DNA of 64,000 nucleotides from JAJYIW01 sp963781665 (GTDB lineage Bacteria > Chloroflexota > Anaerolineae > Anaerolineales > Anaerolineaceae), in the NCBI GenBank assembly GCA_963781665.1, contig CAWAGA010000002.1:2232001-2296000 (forward strand), read 5' to 3'. The translations under genes and the position numbers were made by a program. Below, in pieces: positions 56,690 to 64,000 of this stretch (positions are counted from its first letter, which is position 1; every line of letters starts with the position of its first letter). The notes under the pieces are model-generated. The model searched no databases, was not told where the DNA came from, and saw only the letters and a program-made list of their open reading frames with translations.

Positions 56690-59599
56690 ATGATCGTAAA
56701 TACTTCCTCCATTATTTCCTTGGTCGCTTTGTTATTCTACGGCAGCCTGGTGTGGATTGTATTATCACGCGACGTTAAAAACCGGGTTATCCGCTCGTTC
56801 AGCCTGTACCTGGCAGCGATGATTCTCTGGTGCTTCGGTGCATTCATGGTATTTGGGGGATTCGCATGGGCAGATCTTGTCTTCTGGGACAGGTTTAGGC
56901 TGGTGGGATGGATGGCGATGCCGGTTGCCTTTTTTAGCTTCGTGCAGGCATTCTTGATGCACGAAAAGCGCAATTGGGAGGTTTTTGGCGTCGTATGCTA
57001 TCTGCTCATCCTGGCTGCGGATATCTTTGGATACCTCGTGTCTGGCACCCAGGTTGCGAACGGACAGATCGTCCATAACTATGGGCCGGCATTTTTACCG
57101 GCCAGCATCGTTTGGATATTCTTTGTTGGTTTCTCCATGATAAACCTGATTCAGGATTTCAGGAAGACCAGGGTGGCAATTTTTCGCAACCAGATCAAGT
57201 ACCTGGTGGTTACGGTGATCTTAACCCTCGCCGGCATCCTCTTCAATTTCTCAAACCAGATAACCTTTCCGATCGATATTGCTTTCAACATCGCCGCGGC
57301 TGCGTTTATAGCTTATGCAATTTTCAAGCACCAACTGCTTGATCTCACCATCGTTGTACGCAAGTGGCTTCTATATTTAATCCCGACCGTTATCATCGCC
57401 GCCATTTATTTCGGGATCGTGTATTTGCTCATGGCAGTTTACCATGCTGTCAGCGGCTTTGGAATTATCATTCTGGCACTGACAGTGGCTATCCTGGTGG
57501 CGTTAATCGGCCAACCTTTGCATCGCCAGGTTCAGAATTGGATCGACCGCTTTTTCTACCGCGAGAAGTACAACGCTTCCCAGATGTTACGGCGGTTGAG
57601 CCTGGCAGCAGTCTCCGTTCTGGACCTCGACACCATCACCAACCGCATCCTGACCGAAGTGACGACGACCATGCACATCCGCCAGGCTGGTTTATTTCTG
57701 AAGAAAGACCAGAGCGGCGAATTTTTCTTGATGGCCCAGGTGGGAATGAAGCCAGGGGAGGTCAAGTTTATGCCCAAACACCCCCTGGTGGTTTACTTCC
57801 AGGGGAACGACCAGGCTCTGACCGAATACGACCTCGAAATCTTGCCGGTTTTCCTGGCTTTGTGGAAGCAGGAACGCCTGGATTTGGGGCGAATGGGCGC
57901 TAAATTGTATATCCCCCTCAAAGCAAAAGGCGACCTGGTCGGAATTTTTGCGGTGGGGTCCAAGATGTCAGGAGAGGCCTACTCTCAGGACGACCAGCTT
58001 ACACTGGACACACTGGCCAACCAGATCGCAGCGGCTATCGAAAATGCGCTACTCTTCACCGCAGAAACCCGGCGCCGCCGTGAGGCTGAAACCATGCAAA
58101 AAGCGCTTATGGGTTTAACCTCTGATCTTGATTTGCAGAGAGTTCTCGATAACATTCTCGCCCAACTGGAAAAGGCGATTCCCTATGACAGCGCTTGTGT
58201 TTTCTTACAGGAAAACGACCAATTGAAAGCTGTCGCGGCCAGGGGATTTACCAGGCCTGAAGAGATTATTAACCGAATTTTTCCCCTTGAGAGCGACCGG
58301 CTTTTCCAGGAAATGCGTAGCTCCCGCCGGCCATTGATCCTTTCGGACGCCCAGGCGGATTCACGGTTGAAAGGCTACGGTGAAACTAAGAATGTACGCA
58401 GCTGGATGGGAATCCCTCTCATCTTGCGCGGGGTTGTGACCGGATGCCTGACTCTCGATAGTTACACCCAGGATTCCTATAGTGAATTGGAGCTGGCTGA
58501 CCTGGCACTGGAATTTGCCAACCACGCTGCCGTTGCGGTCGAGAACGCACGCCTGTTCAACGTCGAGCGCGATCAGCGCCGGAACGCCGATTCTTTACGA
58601 GAAGTAGGCACCATGCTTAGCTCGACCCTCGATTTTGACCGCACCCTCGACCTGCTGCTCGATCAAATCGGTCGGATTTTGCCCTACGACATAGTAAATA
58701 TCTTGCTTTCCGATGGCGATCATCATTTTCGTGTGGCTCGCACCCGGGTTGCAGATTCGGTAGATCCTTCTCTGGCGCTTCATGTCGATGACGCTATTGC
58801 TGAATTAACCGAGATGCCTAACCTTAATCCGATGATCTCCACCCAGCGTGCGATGGTCATCCCGGACCTGAGCAAAGACCCTGCTTGGATCCAAAAAACG
58901 TCGCTCCCGGTCCGGTCTTGGGTAGGAGTCCCGGTGATTATCGACGATAAGGTGGTAGCTTGTTTCTCGTTGGTCAAATATCAAGCCAATTTCTACACTG
59001 AGCGCCATTCCAGTTTGCTGTCTGTCCTGGCAGGCCAGGCAGCCCTGGCATTACAAAATGCTCGTCTGTTTACCGAGGTGCAGCAGCTTGCCATCATCGA
59101 CGATCTGACCTCCATTTTCAACCGCCGCCATCTCATTGACCTCGGCACCCGCGAATTCAATCGCGCTCAGCGCTTCAAGCGTTCGCTAGCTGTGATCATG
59201 CTCGATCTGGACTACTTCAGGAACGTCAACGATACCTATGGGCATGCTGTTGGCGATGAGGTCCTCAGGTTAGTAGCAGACCGCTGCAAGAAATCGATCC
59301 GCGAAGTCGACGTGATCGGGCGTTACGGCGGTGAAGAGTTCACCGTCATTTGCCCGGAATCGGGATTGGAAGAAGCCCAAACCGTATCTGAGCGTCTTCG
59401 CAAGCAAATTGGCGGTGCCCCCTTCATCACTTCTGCCGGACCGGTCACACTGACTGCCAGCCTGGGAATCGGGGTCAAAACCGATGATATGCAAGATATA
59501 CTCAGCCTGGTCGGCCATGCCGACAAGGCTATGTACGTTGCCAAACATAATGGCCGCGATCACGTGGGCCAGCCTGGCGAGACCGATTTGAAAAAATAG
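56690..59599 (+). CDS. Membrane sensor with GAF domains and GGDEF (diguanylate cyclase)
   Basis: A 969-residue protein. Residues 1-290 hold about seven to nine membrane helices of the histidine-kinase N-terminal 7TM type, ending in RQVQNWIDRFFYREKY. Three GAF domains follow (about 315-465, 480-635, 650-800), then a GGDEF domain with GGEEF at 880-884 and an RxxD inhibitory site (REVD) five residues before it, so it should make cyclic-di-GMP. A second protein with the same N-terminal layout starts at 62073. The upstream 216 bases hold no gene. Confidence 0.92.
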   Translation: MIVNTSSIISLVALLFYGSLVWIVLSRDVKNRVIRSFSLYLAAMILWCFGAFMVFGGFAWADLVFWDRFRLVGWMAMPVAFFSFVQAFLMHEKRNWEVFGVVCYLLILAADIFGYLVSGTQVANGQIVHNYGPAFLPASIVWIFFVGFSMINLIQDFRKTRVAIFRNQIKYLVVTVILTLAGILFNFSNQITFPIDIAFNIAAAAFIAYAIFKHQLLDLTIVVRKWLLYLIPTVIIAAIYFGIVYLLMAVYHAVSGFGIIILALTVAILVALIGQPLHRQVQNWIDRFFYREKYNASQMLRRLSLAAVSVLDLDTITNRILTEVTTTMHIRQAGLFLKKDQSGEFFLMAQVGMKPGEVKFMPKHPLVVYFQGNDQALTEYDLEILPVFLALWKQERLDLGRMGAKLYIPLKAKGDLVGIFAVGSKMSGEAYSQDDQLTLDTLANQIAAAIENALLFTAETRRRREAETMQKALMGLTSDLDLQRVLDNILAQLEKAIPYDSACVFLQENDQLKAVAARGFTRPEEIINRIFPLESDRLFQEMRSSRRPLILSDAQADSRLKGYGETKNVRSWMGIPLILRGVVTGCLTLDSYTQDSYSELELADLALEFANHAAVAVENARLFNVERDQRRNADSLREVGTMLSSTLDFDRTLDLLLDQIGRILPYDIVNILLSDGDHHFRVARTRVADSVDPSLALHVDDAIAELTEMPNLNPMISTQRAMVIPDLSKDPAWIQKTSLPVRSWVGVPVIIDDKVVACFSLVKYQANFYTERHSSLLSVLAGQAALALQNARLFTEVQQLAIIDDLTSIFNRRHLIDLGTREFNRAQRFKRSLAVIMLDLDYFRNVNDTYGHAVGDEVLRLVADRCKKSIREVDVIGRYGGEEFTVICPESGLEEAQTVSERLRKQIGGAPFITSAGPVTLTASLGIGVKTDDMQDILSLVGHADKAMYVAKHNGRDHVGQPGETDLKK

Positions 59600-59639
59600 G
59601 CGATTTTCGTCATGATTTTGTGAAGCGAGGAGAATATTG

Positions 59640-60404
59640 GTGAAAGAGAAGCGCATAATCCTTGAGGCTTTTACATCATTAGCGCCACGTTACGAAGGAG
59701 TGGTCGACAAAGAACTCAAACGGTTCTGGGGTTGGGGGTATGATGATTTTGTTGACAATATGATCGCAATGACTCCCCTGCATGATGGGGATTCAATCCT
59801 GGATGTGGCGACCGGCACCGCTGTCATCCCACTTAAACTCATCCATCAGGGAATATCCGGTGGACAGATTGTTGGCCTGGACATCACCCTGGCGATGTTG
59901 GTAAAAGGAAAGCGCAAAATCGAATCCGGAAATGGCAGACTTGAAGTGAGTACAAATGGTGAGGCGGGCCCACCCCCGATTCGCTTGAGCTGCGCCTCGG
60001 CGATGGCCATGCCATACCGGGAGGGCCATTTTGACGTCATCTTTTGCGCCCTGGCGACCCACCACCTCGACGTCCCGGTGGTATTGGACGAGATGAGCCG
60101 GGTGCTGAAGTCCGGGGGGCGGGTGATCATCGCTGACGCCATGGGGTCTACGTCATGGCGCCTGCCGGGGGTTAGCGCTCTGATCAGGGCCGCCACCTTC
60201 GTTTATTTCTTACCCCAGGAAGGGTATGCCAGGGCCAGGGCTGAGGCCTCGGCTCTGTCGAACGTCTATAATGGAGACGAATGGACCCAAAACCTGGCCA
60301 GAGCCGGCTTCGGCGAAATTAAAATTACCAACTTGCCAACAAGCCATTCCTGGCTGCCGTCTCCGCTGGTGATTCAGGCTCAAAAGATCAATTTGGAGGG
60401 ATAA
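59640..60404 (+). CDS. Class I SAM methyltransferase (UbiE-like)
   Basis: A methyltransferase of about 254 residues. Motif I reads ILDVATGTAVIPLKL, with LDITLAML and the later FDVIFCALATHHLD and LKSGGRVIIAD typical of UbiE/menaquinone-type enzymes. The start is GTG 59640, eight bases after GAGGAG; TTG 59637 is an alternative. It overlaps nothing but is immediately followed by the GH3 ligase gene one base later, so the two probably work together on an acyl-type substrate. The substrate is not evident. Confidence 0.85.
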   Translation: MKEKRIILEAFTSLAPRYEGVVDKELKRFWGWGYDDFVDNMIAMTPLHDGDSILDVATGTAVIPLKLIHQGISGGQIVGLDITLAMLVKGKRKIESGNGRLEVSTNGEAGPPPIRLSCASAMAMPYREGHFDVIFCALATHHLDVPVVLDEMSRVLKSGGRVIIADAMGSTSWRLPGVSALIRAATFVYFLPQEGYARARAEASALSNVYNGDEWTQNLARAGFGEIKITNLPTSHSWLPSPLVIQAQKINLEG

Positions 60405-60405
60405 A

Positions 60406-62025
60406 GTGACTACAGCCGCCGAGCTCCTCAGGCAGGGGCGCAAAAGCCAGATGTGGAAAAAATATTGTGGTTTCCTGGACCTGGATATCGATGAGTTCAT
60501 GCAAATCCAGGAACGCCTGTTGTTAGAAGAAATTAACCTTGTGGCAGGCACGAAAATCGGGAAGCACTTCTTTGGGGATTGGCCACCAACCAGCATCGCC
60601 GAATTCCGCCGGAGAATGCCTATCACCACTTACGATAATTATGCGCCTTTCTTGGTAGGAAAACAAGATCAATATCCCGATGCATATGAATGGGCCCATA
60701 CTTCGGGACGTTCGGGCCAGGTTAAATGGGTTCCATATACTAAAGAATCCTATGTTCGGCTGGGAGAAGATGTATTAGCCCAGGTAATTCTAGGTGCAGC
60801 CAGAGAAAAAGGGGATGTCCGCATTGAAGAGGGCGACAAGCTGGTTTACAATACCCCGCCCAGGCCGTATATCAGCGGGATAACCCTGAGAGCCATCGCC
60901 GAGCAGTTCAATTTCCATTTTATTCCTGACTTCGAAAAGACTGAATCGATGGATTTTCAGGAACGGATTGCCAAGAGCTTTGATGAAGCGCTGGATACTG
61001 GCATCGATGTCCTCGGATCGATTGGGTCTGTGCTGGTAAAAATGGGAGAGCGATTTTCCCAAAGCGCCCAATCCGTCAAATTGAATAAAAGTATGCTCAA
61101 ACCCAGGGTGATCTACCGGCTTCTCAAGGGATTCTTACACAGCAGGATCGAGCGTCGCCCCATGCTTCCCCGTGATCTCTGGAATATAAAAACCATTAAT
61201 TCGGGTGGATCGGATACCGAACTCTACAAGGATAAAATATCTTATTATTGGGGGGTTTATCCTTTCAGCGGATATGCCTGCACCGAAGGTGGTATTCTGG
61301 CGACCCAGGCCTGGAACCGAAAATATATGACGTTCTACCCGGGGGCGGCTTTCTTCGAGTTTATCCCCATGGATGAGTGGGGAAAATGGCGCAAAGATCC
61401 ATCTTATCTACCCCAGACCGTCTTGTTCAATGAAGTAAGTGCCGGTGAACGTTATGAAGTCGTGTTGACCAATTATTATGGAAAGCCGCTGATGCGATAC
61501 CGTACTCACGATATTGTCCAATTCCCAGTTCTGGAAGATGTCGAGGCAGGCATCCACTTACCCCAGATGGTTTTCGTCAGCCGGGCTCCGGATTTTATTG
61601 ATTTGGGCGGATTTATAGGCCTGCTCGATGAAAAATTGGTCTGGCAAGCGATCATCAACGCTGGAGTGGAGTTTGTCGATTGGGTCGTACGCAAGGAATC
61701 GATCAAAGGTGAGCCGGTCATCCACCTTTACATCGAGACTGCCACCGAGATAGATGCCGATTCGGTCCGGAAAAAAGTACATGAAGCCCTGAAAGAACTC
61801 AACCATGATTTTGCTGATTATGAAGTCATGATCGAGAAGCGCGCTTTGGAAGTGACGATCATGCCAGCTGGCTCATTTCGGGCTTACGCAGCTGCAAAAG
61901 TTGCAGCTGGCGCAGATCTTGCACATTTAAAACCGCCACACATGAATCCTTCGGACGAGATGATGAAAATCTTGTTGGGGACCAACGAAAAAGTCGATGA
62001 ATATTTAGCTTTAGGTGAGAATTAA
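60406..62025 (+). CDS. GH3-family acyl-acid-amido synthetase-like ligase
   Basis: A 539-residue adenylate-forming enzyme of the GH3 (auxin-responsive) family. The nucleotide motif WAHTSGRSGQVKWVPYT, the middle FSGYACTEGG and the C-terminal YGKPLMRYRTHDIVQF are the three GH3 ATP/AMP motifs. Plant GH3 enzymes conjugate hormones to amino acids; bacterial members are little studied. It starts with GTG directly after the methyltransferase, so a methylated carboxylic acid could be a substrate, which is inference. Confidence 0.88.
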   Translation: MTTAAELLRQGRKSQMWKKYCGFLDLDIDEFMQIQERLLLEEINLVAGTKIGKHFFGDWPPTSIAEFRRRMPITTYDNYAPFLVGKQDQYPDAYEWAHTSGRSGQVKWVPYTKESYVRLGEDVLAQVILGAAREKGDVRIEEGDKLVYNTPPRPYISGITLRAIAEQFNFHFIPDFEKTESMDFQERIAKSFDEALDTGIDVLGSIGSVLVKMGERFSQSAQSVKLNKSMLKPRVIYRLLKGFLHSRIERRPMLPRDLWNIKTINSGGSDTELYKDKISYYWGVYPFSGYACTEGGILATQAWNRKYMTFYPGAAFFEFIPMDEWGKWRKDPSYLPQTVLFNEVSAGERYEVVLTNYYGKPLMRYRTHDIVQFPVLEDVEAGIHLPQMVFVSRAPDFIDLGGFIGLLDEKLVWQAIINAGVEFVDWVVRKESIKGEPVIHLYIETATEIDADSVRKKVHEALKELNHDFADYEVMIEKRALEVTIMPAGSFRAYAAAKVAAGADLAHLKPPHMNPSDEMMKILLGTNEKVDEYLALGEN

Positions 62026-62072
62026 TCGCCATTTTTGGCGACAAGGATATCAAGCTAAAGAGAAGCTGTTCA

Positions 62073-64000
62073 ATGTCCATCTATGCGACCACCATCATTA
62101 CATTTATAGCGCTGATCTACTACACGGTGCTCTTCTTGTTTATATTAAGACAGAATATCCGCAGTAGAGTGCGAGTATTCTTCAGCCTGTACCTTTTGGC
62201 GATGATGGTTTGGAGCTTTGCCGGATTTATGATCTTCAGTGGGATAAAAATCACATCCTGGATGGATACGCTTTTCTGGAATCGTGTCCTGGTCTATGCC
62301 GTGTTCATGATTCCCGTTTCATTTTTTGGTTTTGTTAATTCATTCTTGATGCTCGATCGTAATTTTTGGCTAATCTTTTCGGGCATATGTTTTGTAATTG
62401 GCCAGGCAGTCAATATCATGGGCCTGGTGGTCGTAAGCGCCACAATGTCGGGTGGACTTTTGTTCAACAACATACCCCCGTTTGGCGAAGCTGTTTCAGG
62501 GAGTGTATGGGCATTTTTCCTGGTCTTTTCGGTTTACGAGCTGATCAAAGCTTATCGTAAATCCAAAGATTACCTGTTTCGCAACCGCCTGAAGTACCTG
62601 TTGCTGGTCGCCATGGTCATCATAGGCGGCAGCCTGACCAATCTCGGTGAATTAAAGCATTATCCCGGTGATGTGGTTTTCAATATCTTAGCAGCCTTCC
62701 TCATCACGTTTGCCATTCTTCGCCATCACCTGCTTGATTTTTCATTGGTATTACGCAAAGGACTGCTATATTCCGTCCCGACCATCATCATTGGTGCCAG
62801 CTATTACCTTGTGATCCATTTCGCCTTAACGACCCTTGGCAAGACTCAGGGGCCGGAACTGCTGATCCTATCTTTATTGGTAGCAATTGCCACTGCCGTC
62901 ATTGTACAACCGTTGCGTGACATGGCCCAGGCCCTGGTCGACCGGGTCTTCTTCCGTGAAAAACACGACGCCAGCTTGATGCTCCAGCGTATCAGCCGCA
63001 CGGCTGCCTACGTGCTTGATCTGGATGAGATCACCCAAATGATTCTGGATGAGATCGACCATACGCTCCATGTCCAACAAGCGGCTTTCTTTTTGAAGCG
63101 ACCAGAAAATGGCGAATTTTACCTGGCATCCTTCAGAGGCCTGGAGGAGCGGATCGATATCCAATGGAACAGCGAGCATCCCATTGTCAAATCTCTGGCC
63201 AGTTTTGACCATGCTTTGACCCGCCACGACCTGAGCGTGATGCCCCAATTCCGCAGCCTGGAAGATGAGGACCGGGAAGCATTGACGAAGGTCTGGGCGG
63301 AGTTGCTCATTCCACTGAAGGTCAAGGGAGAGTTGGTGGGTATTTTTAGCGTCGGGCCTAAAAAGTCGAAAGAGGTTTACACTGATGACGATCAACTGGC
63401 GTTAATGACTTTGGCGAACCAGATGGCAGTGGCCATTGAAAACGCCCATCTCTATTCGGCTGAACAATCTCGCCGGTCCGAGTTGGACACCCTCTATCAC
63501 CTTTCACGCCAGCTCGTTGCCATCGACCAGGTTGAAGATGTACTCCAAACCACCATCCGCTACTTAGTTAGAAGCGTTCACGTAACATTTGCCAGGGCTT
63601 TGCTCATCAGCGAAAATGGAGACTTCATCTGTCGGGCTGCGTTTCCAATCCGCTCGTTGAGCCACGATCTCGGTGAGGGCAGGGTCGAACCGGATGTCGC
63701 CAAACCATATTACCTGAAAGCGATCGCACAACAAGACCAAATCCTGATCAACCGCAGCAACACGCTCTTGAACGATACTGAACGCCATGCATTAATGTTG
63801 GACCAGGTGGCTTCGTTGTGCCTGTCGCCTTTGCGGGTTGGCGATCAGGCAGTAGGGTTGTTTGTCCTGGGAGAACGGCGTGAAGCTCTGCGGGATTATT
63901 TCGACCGGGATAAGCTGAGGTTGATCGAATCGATTGCCGACCAGGCCGCCAGTGCTTTGCGCCGGGCGAATTTACACGAACAGATGGAAGACAACTTCCT
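62073..64000 (+). CDS. Membrane sensor with GAF domains, cut by window end
   Basis: The frame from ATG 62073 stays open to the last base (about 642 residues seen). It begins with about seven to nine membrane helices and the same landmarks as the sensor at 56690 (SLYLLAMMVWSFAGFMIF; FREKHDASLMLQRI), then a GAF domain (LLIPLKVKGELVGIFSVG) and a second GAF region. The output domain lies beyond the window; it may be a kinase or another GGDEF. It is a diverged paralogue of the gene at 56690, and the methyltransferase-GH3 pair lies between them. Confidence 0.9.
   Translation, partial: MSIYATTIITFIALIYYTVLFLFILRQNIRSRVRVFFSLYLLAMMVWSFAGFMIFSGIKITSWMDTLFWNRVLVYAVFMIPVSFFGFVNSFLMLDRNFWLIFSGICFVIGQAVNIMGLVVVSATMSGGLLFNNIPPFGEAVSGSVWAFFLVFSVYELIKAYRKSKDYLFRNRLKYLLLVAMVIIGGSLTNLGELKHYPGDVVFNILAAFLITFAILRHHLLDFSLVLRKGLLYSVPTIIIGASYYLVIHFALTTLGKTQGPELLILSLLVAIATAVIVQPLRDMAQALVDRVFFREKHDASLMLQRISRTAAYVLDLDEITQMILDEIDHTLHVQQAAFFLKRPENGEFYLASFRGLEERIDIQWNSEHPIVKSLASFDHALTRHDLSVMPQFRSLEDEDREALTKVWAELLIPLKVKGELVGIFSVGPKKSKEVYTDDDQLALMTLANQMAVAIENAHLYSAEQSRRSELDTLYHLSRQLVAIDQVEDVLQTTIRYLVRSVHVTFARALLISENGDFICRAAFPIRSLSHDLGEGRVEPDVAKPYYLKAIAQQDQILINRSNTLLNDTERHALMLDQVASLCLSPLRVGDQAVGLFVLGERREALRDYFDRDKLRLIESIADQAASALRRANLHEQMEDNF

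Overview
The window looks like a chromosome segment of a Chloroflexota bacterium, probably of the Anaerolineae type. I infer this from gene content and have not run a phylogeny. The clues are a cytochrome b with a fused C-terminal cytochrome c and a PDWY motif, encoded with an aa3-type oxidase whose subunit II also carries a cytochrome c; a secreted protein ending in VYLPLISR; long GAF/PAS sensors; a RecD2 helicase; an R3H-type ATPase next to tmk; larB/larC; PrsW; and YcgN. I see no phage, insertion sequence, CRISPR array, rRNA or tRNA.

Layout. 1-5.4 kb: the end of an aldo/keto reductase, a NicO-like metal permease, a lipoprotein M1 peptidase, and a sugar-acid pair (ManD/RspA dehydratase and SMP-30 lactonase). 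5.4-10 kb: a secreted protein and a GAF-PAS histidine kinase. 10.2-15.5 kb: a compact respiratory operon (ctaC-ctaD-ctaE-subunit IV-Rieske-cytochrome b/c) with a good promoter and terminator. 15.8-19.2 kb: a nucleoside hydrolase, a URO-D family protein, a degenerate repeat array and azlCD. 19.3-26.9 kb: a sugar ABC importer without its ATPase, a nitroreductase, a gene-free stretch with RNA-like folds ending in a terminator, and a cytoplasmic alpha-L-rhamnosidase. 27-34 kb: a methyltransferase, small membrane proteins, a second URO-D protein coupled to a ubiquitin-fold/Mut7-C protein, and recD2. 34-47.3 kb: a Lon-N-like protein, a TrmH methyltransferase, an ABC-2 exporter, twin membrane zinc-ribbon proteins, pdxS/pdxT, an unknown gene, an R3H ATPase, tmk, a DsbA-cyclophilin lipoprotein, PrsW, DedA and PlsC. 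47.4-56.5 kb: a REC-GAF-PAS-GGDEF-EAL protein, larB-larC, a tiny Cys-rich protein, three Hsp20 genes, a GH140-like hydrolase and a YcgN protein. 56.7-64 kb: two paralogous membrane GAF sensors flanking a methyltransferase-GH3 ligase pair.

How the genes work together. The respiratory operon encodes complexes III and IV with two built-in cytochrome c domains. The importer and rhamnosidase probably feed on rhamnose-containing oligosaccharides, and the ManD/lactonase pair probably processes sugar acids. LarB and LarC make the nickel-pincer cofactor, and a possible nickel permease lies elsewhere in the window.

The most important caution is that four genes (URO-D, a methyltransferase, a zinc-ribbon protein and pdxS) each contain one apparent single-base frameshift at a short homopolymer. 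Because pdxS is a core gene, sequencing or assembly indels are the likeliest cause. The most novel-looking material is non-coding: the folds at 23600-23973, a promoter followed at once by a perfect 14-bp hairpin at 34002-34073, and the palindromic repeat array at 17811-18031.
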